This document shows, in pieces, positions 43,745 to 54,992 of a stretch of 64,000 bases of DNA (the stretch's first letter is position 1; each line of letters opens with the position of its first letter). The DNA lies in NCBI GenBank assembly GCA_945787845.1, contig CALZJH010000005.1, forward strand, positions 1 to 64,000, written 5' to 3'. The translations under genes were made by a program, and so were the position numbers. The notes beneath the pieces were generated by a model, which had not been told where the DNA came from, ran no database searches, and was given only the letters and a program-made list of their open reading frames with translations. The stretch is from an uncultured Woeseiaceae bacterium. Its GTDB lineage: Bacteria > Pseudomonadota > Gammaproteobacteria > Steroidobacterales > Woeseiaceae.

Positions 43745-43884
43745 ACGGCCTTGGTTTTTCATTATTACCGGTATTCCGCAGTTTGCCGGCTCTCCGCCAC
43801 AGGCGACTTGACGTGGCGCACAGATCACACATGATGGGGGCCATGAACGCCCGAACCGGGCACCATATGGGACTGGAGTCACAC

Positions 43885-44433
43885 ATGAAACCTGTGCCGA
43901 TACAGGCCTGGGACCCGTCATTGGAGCACGTCATCGATGACATGAACGGTCGACCCCTCAATATCCACGGCCTGATGGCCAATCACCCGGCGCTCCTGAA
44001 GGCCTGGTGGAACCTGCGCAATTACCTCGTCAACGGCGGTGATCTCGAGCAACGCCAATGCGAGCTCGTCATCCTGCGCGTCGCGGTTCATATGAAGAGC
44101 TGGTACGAGTGGGGTTCCCACGTGGTGCGCGGCCTGGACAGCGGCCTGAGCCTCGATGAAATCGAACGCGTGCGCGGTGAGAGTAACGACTGGGACGATG
44201 CGGACAGCGCCTTACTGACGGCCGTCGATGAGATCGCCCAACAAAACGTGATCAGCGAAGAGACCCGCAGGTCACTCGCCGGTCATTTTAGCGAGCGGCA
44301 AATGCTGGACATCATTGTCCTGCACGGCATGTACCTCACGCTCGGATGCATGATCAATACGTGGGACATCGAACTCGACGCGCAGGTGCATGAGCGCTTG
44401 CCGGCGCAGGTTACGCGAGAGTCGTTCTACTAG
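43885..44433 (+). CDS. Carboxymuconolactone decarboxylase/AhpD-like protein
   Basis: A 182-residue all-helical protein of the CMD family. The core RQCELVILRVAVHMKSWYEW then GSHV holds an E-W-x-x-H arrangement but lacks the CxxC redox motif of AhpD, as in the non-redox CMD subgroup. The true substrate is unknown. ATG 43885 is chosen on N-terminal form; earlier in-frame ATGs (43783, 43843, 43867) exist. The start region lies 140 nt from a divergent GGDEF gene. The 3' end overlaps the convergent GFA gene by 4 nt. Confidence 0.82.
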   Translation: MKPVPIQAWDPSLEHVIDDMNGRPLNIHGLMANHPALLKAWWNLRNYLVNGGDLEQRQCELVILRVAVHMKSWYEWGSHVVRGLDSGLSLDEIERVRGESNDWDDADSALLTAVDEIAQQNVISEETRRSLAGHFSERQMLDIIVLHGMYLTLGCMINTWDIELDAQVHERLPAQVTRESFY

Positions 44434-44855
44434 TCGGGCGGCATAAACTTCGCAAACAGCTCGGCACCGGTCATCTGGCTGGTCTTTTCGGCGAAGCTGT
44501 AGAACGCCGGCTTCTCGTCGATGAAGACCTGGTGATCGAGGACGAGTGTGTCATCGTCATCGAAGAGGCCCACCGGGATCATGTGATCCCCGGTACCCTT
44601 CAACCGGTAAAAGAGGTGCGTGCCACACTGGCTGCAAAATCCGCGCTCGGCCCATTTTGACGAATCGAAAACAGAGACATTGTCTTCACCCTCAATTGAA
44701 ACAGCCGTACCGCAGGTAATTTCCATGTAGGGGCCACCGCCCCAGCGGCGGCACATTTTGCAGTGACAGGCCCCCACCTTGTTGCCGGCTTCGCTGGCCG
44801 TAATTTTTACTGCTCCGCAAAGACACTGTCCCCGTTTCTCGCTTGTCGCTGACAT
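44430..44855 (-). CDS. GFA (CENP-V) family zinc protein, second copy
   Basis: A 141-residue GFA-family protein with zinc ligands Cys11, Cys13 (QCLCGAVK), Cys30, Cys32, Cys35 (CHCKMC) and Cys74, Cys77 (GFCSQCGTHLFYR). It differs from the copy at 26090 in length and the C-terminal part, so it is a paralogue, not a recent duplicate. Typical activity is not established for this subgroup. It is convergent with the CMD gene and divergent from the gene at 44960. Confidence 0.9.
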   Translation of the reverse strand: MSATSEKRGQCLCGAVKITASEAGNKVGACHCKMCRRWGGGPYMEITCGTAVSIEGEDNVSVFDSSKWAERGFCSQCGTHLFYRLKGTGDHMIPVGLFDDDDTLVLDHQVFIDEKPAFYSFAEKTSQMTGAELFAKFMPPD

Positions 44856-44959
44856 GTTTCTCTCCAGCCTGTCTGTTGTCGAGCAAGAATAACACCGGTA
44901 GCGTCCGGCTGGATGGAGCGTCTAGAATCGGAGGCGAGATTCTATCGGGGAAGAAATTG

Positions 44960-45457
44960 ATGACCGCAAGAACTGCAATCGCACTCGTGTTTTTCCTGGC
45001 AACGACGTCGGTATTCGCCCAGGACGCTCCTCCCCCACCAGCATTTCGCGTTGCGCTCGAGGTGTCCCTGCGCGATGAGGATCTCAAAGAGCGCGTCAGC
45101 AAATACCTGCGCAATGAGCTGCGAGCGCTTGGCGACGTGGAGGTCTCGACGGAGAACCCGGACTACAAGCTCTACGTGATGTTGACCGAGATGCGTGCCG
45201 GTGGCGGTCGCATCGCTTACGTGCTCGGTATCTCGGTAACGAGCTTTTTTCCCGATGGCTATTTCGACACGATCCTGCGGAAGGATCTCGCCAACGCCAA
45301 GGAAGTATCGAGCTTGCTGGAGGCCGTGCCCGTCTATGAGCACCAGTTCCTGTCGTTGGCCGGCCCGTCCGAAGCCAACCTGATCGAAACGGTGACAAGT
45401 TCGATAGCGAATCTCAATGCCTCCGTGCTCGAGCCAAAGAGAGCAAAAAGTGACTAG
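44960..45457 (+). CDS. Exported protein, unknown
   Basis: A 165-residue protein with a signal peptide (about 20 residues, ends FAQ-DA), then a domain with alternating beta strands (FRVALEVSLRDEDLKERVSK, KLYVMLTEMRAG). No motif is recognised. ATG 44960 is preferred to an upstream in-frame ATG at 44843, because the longer form hides the signal peptide. It overlaps the acetyltransferase GTG by 8 nt. Confidence 0.7.
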   Translation: MTARTAIALVFFLATTSVFAQDAPPPPAFRVALEVSLRDEDLKERVSKYLRNELRALGDVEVSTENPDYKLYVMLTEMRAGGGRIAYVLGISVTSFFPDGYFDTILRKDLANAKEVSSLLEAVPVYEHQFLSLAGPSEANLIETVTSSIANLNASVLEPKRAKSD

Positions 45458-45977
45458 GACTGTCGATATTCGCGAGAGCGCCAGACACGATCTCACCGAG
45501 ATAGAGCTGCTGTATCCGCTGGCATTCCCCGACGAAGACCTGCTGCCACTCGTGCGAGATCTTCTGCCCGATACAATGAACGTATTGTCTCTCGTCGCCA
45601 CGATCGGCTCGCAGCTGGCTGGTCATGTGGTCTTTACGCGCAGCCGCATTGCCGAACAGGATGAGAGCACCGCATTACTCGGGCCGCTGGCCGTCTCGCC
45701 GGTCTATCAACGGCAGGGCATCGGCGGCACGCTGGTTCGCGCCGGCTTGCAGCGCCTCGAGGATGAGCACGTAGACCGGGTCTTCGTACTCGGAGACCCC
45801 GCCTACTACGGCCGCTTCGGCTTTCAACCTGGGGCGGCTGTAATGCCACCGTACCCATTGCCGGCAGAGTGGCAAAACGCCTGGCAGTCACTGAGCCTGA
45901 CGGGTTCTGATCTTTCGCGGCCGGGCCAGCTCAGCTTGCCCGATCAGTGGCTCCAGCCATCACTGTGGATGCCGTAG
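45450..45977 (+). CDS. GNAT-family N-acetyltransferase
   Basis: A 175-residue GNAT enzyme. Acetyl-CoA pyrophosphate loop VYQRQGIGGTLVRAGL (residues about 84-99, Q/RxxGxG/A) and the later YYGRFGFQPG are typical of YhbS-like acetyltransferases. The acceptor substrate is unknown. Start GTG 45450 overlaps the stop of the exported-protein gene, so translation is coupled. Confidence 0.85.
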   Translation: MTRTVDIRESARHDLTEIELLYPLAFPDEDLLPLVRDLLPDTMNVLSLVATIGSQLAGHVVFTRSRIAEQDESTALLGPLAVSPVYQRQGIGGTLVRAGLQRLEDEHVDRVFVLGDPAYYGRFGFQPGAAVMPPYPLPAEWQNAWQSLSLTGSDLSRPGQLSLPDQWLQPSLWMP

Positions 45978-46010
45978 CCCCCTGAATCGGGCGCGTTGTC
46001 TGCTACCCGC

Positions 46011-46292
46011 CTAGTTGTTTTCCTGAACCTGCTGGAACTTCTTGCCGTCCTTGAACCAGACTTCGCCGGTTTCACTGTTGATGCGAAGCACCCACACGCT
46101 CTCATCCAGGCTGTGCGTGTTGCCGGCAAAAAATACCCACTTACCCGCACAGGCAGCGTTCGACGACTCGCCAACATAGCAGTGGCCCGCTTGCGGGTCG
46201 GCCTCAGGCGACTGCGCGCGCAGTGGTGAGATTGATGTGCCGAGCAGTATTCCCAGCGCCAAGACCAGTCCAATCAGTCCGATTTTTTTCAT
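46011..46292 (-). CDS. Small exported protein, unknown
   Basis: A 93-residue protein with a signal peptide (about 26 residues, ends LRA-QS) and two Cys (about 38 and 48) that could form a disulfide. The mature part contains a short WVLRINSETGEVWF strand pair. No family is recognised. The gene is isolated between the acetyltransferase and a lipoprotein gene. Confidence 0.6.
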   Translation of the reverse strand: MKKIGLIGLVLALGILLGTSISPLRAQSPEADPQAGHCYVGESSNAACAGKWVFFAGNTHSLDESVWVLRINSETGEVWFKDGKKFQQVQENN

Positions 46293-46388
46293 TTGTTTTG
46301 TCCACTTTGTTCTTGATTTGAGGAAACGTCATCTTAGTCCATTCCCCGAGTGGATTGGTGGCGTACACGATGTGGCGCGTCCGGCCTC

Positions 46389-46631
46389 TCAGGGGCGGGT
46401 CGCATCTCTCACCGCGTCTCTGGCGCCGTCTTCAGCCTCACCGACAATGATCGCGCCCAACAGCAGGATTCCACCAATCGTCCACATGATGTTCTTCTTG
46501 CGGGACTTGTCGTGGGCTTCGATGTCTCCGTGCCCCTCACCGCCGGCACCGGCAGACTGGACGGTGGCACACCCGGACAGCATGCTCAGCGCGCAGAAGC
46601 TTATCGTCAGCTTCTTCAGCATCTCGATCAT
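46389..46631 (-). CDS. Small lipoprotein with C-terminal membrane helix
   Basis: An 80-residue lipoprotein (lipobox MLSGC, Cys20) with a second hydrophobic helix at about 47-64, so it may be held in the membrane at both ends. ATG 46631 is preceded by AGGAGG at 8 nt; an in-frame start 207 nt upstream would run through the methyltransferase gene and is rejected. It follows the methyltransferase by 14 nt in the same operon. Confidence 0.68.
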   Translation of the reverse strand: MIEMLKKLTISFCALSMLSGCATVQSAGAGGEGHGDIEAHDKSRKKNIMWTIGGILLLGAIIVGEAEDGARDAVRDATRP

Positions 46632-46645
46632 TCGAACTTCCTCCT

Positions 46646-47266
46646 TCAACGCTTCCTGGCAACAATGAACACTGCGACGCTTTTCTCGGGTTGCCACTGA
46701 TAGTCGATCGCAAACCCGGCCCTGGTCAGGCTTTCCGCCAGCTCCTGCACCGTGAATACCCTGAGCAGCGGCATAAGGCCGAGGAACCTTCCGATAGGGG
46801 CAAGCAGTTTGATGAACTTCATCGTATCGCCAAGGCACACCGTACTCGTGACGAATACACCGTCCTTCTTCAGCATCTTGTGAACATTCGCAATCGCCTC
46901 GTCCCTGTCTTCCAGCAAATGAAGAACACTGAGCGCCAGCACAACGTCCAGCGACTGGTCCGCGACCTCGAGATCGTCAATGGACGACACTTCGAACGCG
47001 ATATTGTCGATCTTCGCCGCTACCGCTTTGTCCTCCGCGATCCTGATCATCTTCGGCGAGATGTCTGTCGCGCGAATGTGCTTGGCGAATGGCGCGTGCG
47101 CTATCGCTGTCGACCCGGTTCCGCAACCAATCTCCAGGACCTCCATATCCGGCTGAAAGTAGTCGCGGGTAACGCGCAGTTTCTCCTGGTAGGCTGCCTC
47201 ATCGGCGACCGGTTTCTTCGAATAACGCTCTGCGACCTTGTCCCAAAAAGCGGATGTTTGACTCAT
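46646..47266 (-). CDS. Class I SAM-dependent methyltransferase
   Basis: A 206-residue methyltransferase. SAM-binding motif VLEIGCGTGS (43-52), acidic ATDISPKMI (67-75) and SLDVVLALSVLHLLED (about 103-118) are present. The family resembles UbiE/small-molecule methyltransferases; the acceptor is unknown. ATG 47266 overlaps the stop of the small membrane protein gene as ATGA. It is followed by a lipoprotein gene, making a three-gene operon. Confidence 0.9.
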   Translation of the reverse strand: MSQTSAFWDKVAERYSKKPVADEAAYQEKLRVTRDYFQPDMEVLEIGCGTGSTAIAHAPFAKHIRATDISPKMIRIAEDKAVAAKIDNIAFEVSSIDDLEVADQSLDVVLALSVLHLLEDRDEAIANVHKMLKKDGVFVTSTVCLGDTMKFIKLLAPIGRFLGLMPLLRVFTVQELAESLTRAGFAIDYQWQPEKSVAVFIVARKR

Positions 47267-47532
47267 TGTCGATCTCCTTGCGAACTGCCGAGATGGCGCC
47301 GCAGCAAAAATATCAATCCCAGCAGGCCCTTTACCCAGTCAAATACGTCGGCGGAGGCGAGCGCTGCCGTAAACACCGTCCCTGGCCATGCGACCTCGGC
47401 AGGCAAAAGCATGAGCACAGCGCCAACGCGGCCGGCGAACATATTCGTCGCTACGAAGGGGGCCCGCAACAGGGCAATCAAGGCACGCCATCCGCAGGAG
47501 GCACGGCGGCCCGGTAAAGAGTGTTCAGTCAT
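47263..47532 (-). CDS. Small membrane protein upstream of methyltransferase
   Basis: An 89-residue protein with two hydrophobic stretches (about 13-45 and 50-77). ATG 47532 with GAGG 8 nt upstream is chosen over the longer start at 47586. It overlaps the methyltransferase gene by ATGA and diverges from the LysR gene, so the LysR regulator may control this operon. No family recognised. Confidence 0.55.
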   Translation of the reverse strand: MTEHSLPGRRASCGWRALIALLRAPFVATNMFAGRVGAVLMLLPAEVAWPGTVFTAALASADVFDWVKGLLGLIFLLRRHLGSSQGDRQ

Positions 47533-47638
47533 GGTAATTCCTCGGTTCTGGCGGACCATGTCGACCAGGACCGGCATAATATCCATGCAAAAACTCAGTT
47601 AGAATGCTCAATTCCGCATCACTGGTAAACGTATTTGC

Positions 47639-48523
47639 ATGGACTGGCGATCCGTAGATTTTGATTGGAATCGCGCCCGGGCGTTTCTCGTCACCGCCGA
47701 AGAGGGCTCCTTGTCGGCGGCGGCGCGCGCCCTGAAAATGACGCAGCCAACCCTGGGGCGCCAGGTGACAGCGCTTGAAAAAGAGCTCGGTGTTGCCTTG
47801 TTCGAGCGCGGCGGCCGGGGACTGGAACTCACGCCGAGCGGATTGGACCTTCTCGAACATGTGCGCGCGATGGGGGATGCGGCTAGCCGCTTTTCGTTGA
47901 CAGCCTCCGGTCAATCGACGTCCATCGAAGGAAGCATCTGTATCACTGCCACGGAGGTCGGGGCCGCGTTTGTCTTGCCGCCGATACTGGGCAAGCTTCG
48001 ACAATTGGAACCGGGAATCGAAGTCGAGCTTATTGCATCGAACAGTACGAGCGACCTGAAACGCAGAGAGGCCGATATCGCTGTACGTGCCTTTCGACCA
48101 ACACAATCGGATCTAATCGCAAGAAGAGTGCGTGGCGCGAACTTCCATCTCTATGCTTCTTCAGACTATCTTCGCCGTATCGGTAACCCCACTTCGCCCG
48201 AGGATTTCGGCGACGCCGAATTCATCGGCATTGATAGAACAAACCTGCTGGTCGATGCGCTCAGCGGGCGTGGTTTCCCGCTGACACTACGCAATTTCCC
48301 GATCATTACGGAGCAGCACCTTGTCCTGTGGGAGCTTGTCAAACACGGGCTGGGCATTGGTTTTATGGTGGAGAATGTCGGAGATGCCGAACCATTGGTT
48401 GAGCGCGTGTTACCAGGCCTTGACCCGTTCCCGATCGAAATCTGGCTCGTCGCACATCGGGAGCTGAAGACCAGCCGGCGAGTCAGGACGGTATTTGATT
48501 TCCTGGCCGCTGAGCTATCCTGA
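47639..48523 (+). CDS. LysR-family transcriptional regulator
   Basis: A 294-residue LysR regulator: N-terminal winged HTH (RAFLVTAEEGSLSAAARALK 14-33, QPTLGRQVTALEKELGVALF 37-56) and a periplasmic-binding-like co-inducer domain (about 93-290). ATG 47639 has no clear Shine-Dalgarno. It is divergent from the small membrane protein/methyltransferase/lipoprotein operon, the typical arrangement for LysR control, but no T-N11-A box was pinned down. Confidence 0.9.
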   Translation: MDWRSVDFDWNRARAFLVTAEEGSLSAAARALKMTQPTLGRQVTALEKELGVALFERGGRGLELTPSGLDLLEHVRAMGDAASRFSLTASGQSTSIEGSICITATEVGAAFVLPPILGKLRQLEPGIEVELIASNSTSDLKRREADIAVRAFRPTQSDLIARRVRGANFHLYASSDYLRRIGNPTSPEDFGDAEFIGIDRTNLLVDALSGRGFPLTLRNFPIITEQHLVLWELVKHGLGIGFMVENVGDAEPLVERVLPGLDPFPIEIWLVAHRELKTSRRVRTVFDFLAAELS

Positions 48524-49444
48524 AGAATCTTTGGGAACCGTGCGCATTGTCGTGCTCATGAAGTCAGTAACTTCATCAACCGTTGGCGCGTTCATTACGC
48601 CAGGAAACCTTGTGCAAACGATGGCCGCAACAGCCGACGCGAAATCGATCATCCTGGCCTCATCCCATCCCTGCAGAAAACCGTAGACTATCCCCGCGCG
48701 GAAGGCGTCGCCGCCACCGCTTGTGTCCACGGGATCTATGGCGTACGGCTGAAAATGCCTGGCCGTCTCGCCCGGCCTCGCGTACCAACCGGTAGCGTCG
48801 CCAGACGTGAATATCGTCAGGCCGCCGGTAGCCGCCTGGTAATCCCTGAATACCTCTTCGGCAAAACGACCCGCATAGTTTTCCCTGATGTAGGACGCCG
48901 AGATCAAGACCGCCGACACATGCCTGAGAAGTGGGTCGTCGTGTTTGCAGTCGACGGTCACTACTGGAATGCCGGCGTCGAAGGCGATTTGAGCGACACG
49001 GGATGCGGGGTGCGAAAAAAACGGATCGAGGCAAACGACTCTTGCCTGGGTAACGTCGCCTGCCTCGGGCATGTTCCAAGCCGCCTCTTCCAGCAGATGG
49101 CCGTAGGTGCCGAAGATTGTTCGTGTATCTTCCGCCGCGAAGACCACCTCCTGCACGCCGTTGGCGCCTTCTCTCAGAGGCAGTCGCGTCGTATCAATCT
49201 GATAACCGGACAACAACGTCTTCGTGCGTTCCCCGTTCTTGTCGGCTCCGAGCCAGTTCCCGTCCAGCTTCACGGCTACGCCCAGGCGCGCGAGGACCAC
49301 AGAAGCGTTGGCGGCCTCGCCACCCGTCATGTAGTGAACGTCCTCGATTTCCGCGTAGCCTTCGGCTGCAGGGAAAGCACCGCGGACGCGATACAGCGTG
49401 CTCGAGGAGACAACGCCATAGGCGTACACGGCATGAGACTTCAT
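48515..49444 (-). CDS. PfkB-family carbohydrate kinase
   Basis: A 309-residue ribokinase-like sugar kinase. Substrate side GGEAANASVVLARLG (41-55) and the PfkB signature 2 DTSGGGDAFRAG (240-251) are present, with base Asp246. The signature is GGG rather than GAG, within family variation. The substrate could be ribose, fructose, adenosine or an aminosugar; no neighbour indicates which. It overlaps the LysR 3' end by 9 nt (convergent) and follows a small membrane protein gene. Confidence 0.88.
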   Translation of the reverse strand: MKSHAVYAYGVVSSSTLYRVRGAFPAAEGYAEIEDVHYMTGGEAANASVVLARLGVAVKLDGNWLGADKNGERTKTLLSGYQIDTTRLPLREGANGVQEVVFAAEDTRTIFGTYGHLLEEAAWNMPEAGDVTQARVVCLDPFFSHPASRVAQIAFDAGIPVVTVDCKHDDPLLRHVSAVLISASYIRENYAGRFAEEVFRDYQAATGGLTIFTSGDATGWYARPGETARHFQPYAIDPVDTSGGGDAFRAGIVYGFLQGWDEARMIDFASAVAAIVCTRFPGVMNAPTVDEVTDFMSTTMRTVPKDSSG

Positions 49445-49453
49445 GATCGTGCA

Positions 49454-49870
49454 CTAATCTCTTAGTGCCAGTAAGCCGAGCGCTAATCTGTCCGCACGCG
49501 ACAGCGCCCTCCTGGCGAAAAACACCGCGGCAAACACGGCAACAAACCAGTAGACGAAATGGACGCCGGACATGCCTGCGCCGACGATCAGGTTACCGAC
49601 GACGCAGCCGATAAGCGTGTACGCCGTGGCGACGACAGAGAATCTCGGCGCGATCCCGCGCCCAACGAACTGCATTGCCAGGCCAATGATTATCCCGAGG
49701 CCCGCAGCCGCAAAACCGTAGGCAATGGGCCACCTGGCGACGACGATAACGTAGGCGAAAACGGCGATAGCCGTGGCTACAGCGCCTGCGATAACAGCTG
49801 CAGCGAAATTCTGCTCCGCAAGCAGCCTCTCCGCCAGTTCGTAGTTCTTCTGTTTCTCCGCGTCGTCCAT
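49454..49870 (-). CDS. Four-helix membrane protein
   Basis: A 138-residue protein with four hydrophobic segments (about 22-45, 49-70, 78-98, 102-120) and a charged N-terminal helix (DDAEKQKNYELAERLLAEQN). It sits 9 nt upstream of the PfkB kinase, same direction, and 19 nt after the prolyl oligopeptidase stop, so the three could be cotranscribed. No family recognised. Confidence 0.65.
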   Translation of the reverse strand: MDDAEKQKNYELAERLLAEQNFAAAVIAGAVATAIAVFAYVIVVARWPIAYGFAAAGLGIIIGLAMQFVGRGIAPRFSVVATAYTLIGCVVGNLIVGAGMSGVHFVYWFVAVFAAVFFARRALSRADRLALGLLALRD

Positions 49871-49889
49871 CGGTGGTCATTGCCTCCAC

Positions 49890-52046
<2,157 letters not shown>

Positions 52047-52172
52047 CGGCTCTTCCTCTGGGAGATTTGGTTTCAAGCTAAGCCTGATGGCCTTCCTGTC
52101 GCTCGGCCATCGGGACCAGCCCTTAAGTCTATCACCCGGCGAGCCGGCCATTCACACGTCAACCGGCAAAAA

Positions 52173-52199
52173 AAAGGGCGCAACCAGGTTGCGCCCTTT
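52173..52199 (-). terminator. Terminator of aceA (bidirectional)
   Basis: AAAGGGCGCAACC (52173-52185) and GGTTGCGCCCTTT (52187-52199) form a long GC-rich stem with almost no spacer. Read on the minus strand it is followed by eight T. It ends the isocitrate lyase gene. Confidence 0.85.
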
Positions 52200-52221
52200 T
52201 GCCTGCTTGTGAATCAGTCGC

Positions 52222-53817
52222 TCAGGAGAACTGATTCATTGTGTTGTCTTCGCCAGCCGCCTTCAGCGCAGCTTCACCCGCGAAGTACTCCTTGTGATCG
52301 TCGCCGATATCCGATCCCGACATGTTCTGGTGTTTCACACAGGCGATACCCTGGCGGATCTCCTCGCGCTGCACGTGCAGGACGTAGCCCAGCATGCCGA
52401 GGTCGCCGAAGTATTCCTTCGACAGCGTGTCGGTCGACAGAGCGGTCGTATGATAGGTCGGCAGCGTAATCAGGTGATGGAAGATACCGGCCTCGCGAGC
52501 GGCGTCCGCCTGGAAGGTACGAATCTTCCGGTCGGCCTCATGGCCCAGCTCGGTTTCGTCGTAATCAACACTCATCAGCTTATCGCGATCGTAGTCCGAT
52601 ACGTCCTTACCCTGTTCCTGCCACGCATCGAATACCTGCTGGCGGAAATTCAGCGTCCAGTTGAACGACGGGCTGTTGTTGTAAACGAGCTTGGCGTTCG
52701 GTATGACCTCGCGGATGCGGTTCACCATGCCGCCGATCTGGCCGATATGCGGTTTCTCGGTTTCGATCCAGAGAAGGTCCGCGCCATTCTGCAGCGACGT
52801 GATGCTGTCGAGAACGCAGCGATCCTCACCCGTACCCGGGCGGAACTGGAACAGGTTGCTCGGCAGGCGCTTCGGATGCATGAACTTGCCGTCGCGCTTG
52901 ATCAGGACGTCGCCGTTACTCAGTTCCTCGGGCGTTACCTCGTCGCAGTCGAGGAATGAATTGTATTGGTCGCCGAGATCGCCTTTCTCGTGAGTCACGG
53001 CAATCTGTTTCGTCAGGCCGGCGCCCAGCGAGTCGGTACGGGCGACGATAATGCCGTCGTCGACACCCAACTCGAGGAACGCATAGCGCAGCGCCCGAAT
53101 CTTCGCGATGAACTCCTCGTGCGGGACCGTGACCTTGCCGTCCTGGTGGCCGCACTGCTTCTCATCGGACACCTGGTTTTCGATCTGCAGCGCGCAGGCG
53201 CCGGCTTCGATCATCTTCTTGGCCAGCAGGTAGGTCGCTTCCGCGTTGCCGAAGCCCGCATCGATATCCGCGATGATCGGCACGACGTGCGTCTGGAAGT
53301 TGTCGATCTTGTTCTTGACGTCCTGTTCCTTGACGGCATTGCCCTCCTCGCGCGCCTTGTCCAGGTCGCGGAAGAGAAGGCCGAGTTCACGCGAGTCAGC
53401 CTGGCGCAGGAACGTGTACAGCTCCTCGATCAGGTCGGGCACTGTCGTCTTCTCGTGCATCGACTGGTCGGGCAATGGGCCGAACTTGGAACGCAGGGCC
53501 GCGACCATCCAGCCGGAGAGGTACAGGTAACGCCGGTCGGTGGTGCCGAAGTGTTTCTTGATCGAAATCATCTTCTGCTGGCCAATGAAGCCATGCCAGC
53601 AACCGAGCGACTGCGTGTATTGCGACGGATCGGCATCGTAACGCGCCATGTCTTCGCGCATGATCTTGGCCGTGTACTTCGCAATGTCCAGGCCCGTCTG
53701 GAAGCGATTTTGCGCTCTCATGCGCGCCACGCTTTCGGGGTCGATGGCATCCCAGGCACTACCGTGGCTGGCTATCAGGTCGGCTGTTGTCGAAATGTCG
53801 TCAGTGTACTGAGACAT
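52222..53817 (-). CDS. aceA: Isocitrate lyase
   Basis: A 531-residue isocitrate lyase, which splits isocitrate to glyoxylate and succinate in the glyoxylate shunt, needed for growth on acetate and fatty acids. Active-site motif EKQCGH (catalytic Cys222) is present in place of the commoner KKCGH, as in the Pseudomonas/Acinetobacter-type enzymes, and length matches that group. ATG 53817, with GAGG 8 nt upstream, is used; TTG 53823 is also in frame. Its promoter has a palindrome shared with the malate synthase/regulator region. Confidence 0.95.
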   Translation of the reverse strand: MSQYTDDISTTADLIASHGSAWDAIDPESVARMRAQNRFQTGLDIAKYTAKIMREDMARYDADPSQYTQSLGCWHGFIGQQKMISIKKHFGTTDRRYLYLSGWMVAALRSKFGPLPDQSMHEKTTVPDLIEELYTFLRQADSRELGLLFRDLDKAREEGNAVKEQDVKNKIDNFQTHVVPIIADIDAGFGNAEATYLLAKKMIEAGACALQIENQVSDEKQCGHQDGKVTVPHEEFIAKIRALRYAFLELGVDDGIIVARTDSLGAGLTKQIAVTHEKGDLGDQYNSFLDCDEVTPEELSNGDVLIKRDGKFMHPKRLPSNLFQFRPGTGEDRCVLDSITSLQNGADLLWIETEKPHIGQIGGMVNRIREVIPNAKLVYNNSPSFNWTLNFRQQVFDAWQEQGKDVSDYDRDKLMSVDYDETELGHEADRKIRTFQADAAREAGIFHHLITLPTYHTTALSTDTLSKEYFGDLGMLGYVLHVQREEIRQGIACVKHQNMSGSDIGDDHKEYFAGEAALKAAGEDNTMNQFS

Positions 53818-53892
53818 GATCAAATCCTCGTGTAAAAGGGCAATTGGTCAGGCTGGCTCAAGCCCGCTACGCGTAGTTTACGCGCCCCAAAT

Positions 53893-53931
53893 GAGTAATT
53901 TCACAAAAAGAATTTGACAGTGTGAATTTCA
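53893..53931. promoter_or_regulatory. aceA operator: palindrome plus shared blocks
   Basis: TAATTTCACAA (53894-53904), AATTTGAC (53909-53916) and the 13-bp palindrome TGTGAATTTCACA (53919-53931) lie 76 to 114 bp before the aceA ATG. TAATTTCACAA, AATTTGAC and a TGTRAATTTYACA palindrome also occur between malate synthase and the ScfR-type regulator. Confidence 0.7.
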
Positions 53932-53987
53932 CAGAGACGAATCGCGTTATGTGATCCGCCCATTGAACATAGTGCCGTCAGAGCGAC

Positions 53988-54992
53988 CTAATGCCGGACT
54001 GTCACCGACTTAACCTGGGCAAAAACCCGCTCTCCGGGCCGCAATTCGAGACGTTGCACCGACCGATTCGTCACCCGCGCGAGCAGCGACTGGTTGCCGA
54101 CGCCCAACCGTACAAGAGCAGTCGCCGCATCAACCGGATGCACTTCTTCGATGGTTGCGTGCAGGATGTTGAGAATCGTCGTTGCGGCCGGCCTTTCCCG
54201 CGCAATGCTGACGTCGCTGGCCGCAATCCGGAGCCGGAGCGGATTGGTGCCGGTCTCAAACTCGCCCGGCGCCCAGATATCGCCCTCCCCGAAATCAAAG
54301 CGGGTCAGCCCGTCCTCATGGTCAACCGGGTTGGCCCAGAGCACGACACCGGCGTTACGTCCGGACAGTACCGGCACGTCGACGCGCGACAGGACCTCGA
54401 CCAGGTCGCCACTGGCCGCGACCTTGCCGCCTTCGAGCAGAACCAGGTGATCGCAGAGCCGGCTGACCTCTTCGATATCGTGACTAACATAGATCACGGG
54501 CACGGACAGCTCGTCGTGCAGGCGATCGAAGTAAGGCAACAGCTCATCCTTGCGGCGGCGATCGAGTGACGCCAACGGTTCGTCCATGAGCACAAGATCG
54601 GGTGAGCGCATCAACGCCGCTGCGATCGCGACGCGCTGAGCTTCGCCTCCGGACAATGTGTCCGGCCTGCGGTCGAGCAAGTTACCCAGTCCGAGCATGT
54701 CAACGACCGACGTGCTCTCGACCCTGCGCGTTGTTGCGCGCCGCGCGCCAAACTCGATGTTGCCGCGCACGGTCAGGTGCGGGAACAGACACGGGTCCTG
54801 GAACACGTAGCCGACGTTGCGCCTGTGAACAGGAAGCCCGTCACCCCCTTCCAGCCCGGCTATACACCGCAGCAGCGTCGTCTTTCCCGATCCCGACTCG
54901 CCGAACACGCCTGTAATACCGGTATCCGGCACCTCGACATTCACGTCGAGTACAAAGTTGCCCTTGGGTAGTCGATGCCGGAGGTGAATCAT
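53988..54992 (-). CDS. modC: Molybdate ABC transporter ATPase
   Basis: A 334-residue ModC: Walker A GESGSGKT (31-38), signature LSGGE (113-117), Walker B LVLMDEP (133-139), and a C-terminal Mop/TOBE domain (about 270-334) that binds molybdate and may regulate transport. It powers the ModAB importer. ATG 54992 overlaps the modB stop as ATGA. The operon order is modA-modB-modC. Confidence 0.92.
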   Translation of the reverse strand: MIHLRHRLPKGNFVLDVNVEVPDTGITGVFGESGSGKTTLLRCIAGLEGGDGLPVHRRNVGYVFQDPCLFPHLTVRGNIEFGARRATTRRVESTSVVDMLGLGNLLDRRPDTLSGGEAQRVAIAAALMRSPDLVLMDEPLASLDRRRKDELLPYFDRLHDELSVPVIYVSHDIEEVSRLCDHLVLLEGGKVAASGDLVEVLSRVDVPVLSGRNAGVVLWANPVDHEDGLTRFDFGEGDIWAPGEFETGTNPLRLRIAASDVSIARERPAATTILNILHATIEEVHPVDAATALVRLGVGNQSLLARVTNRSVQRLELRPGERVFAQVKSVTVRH

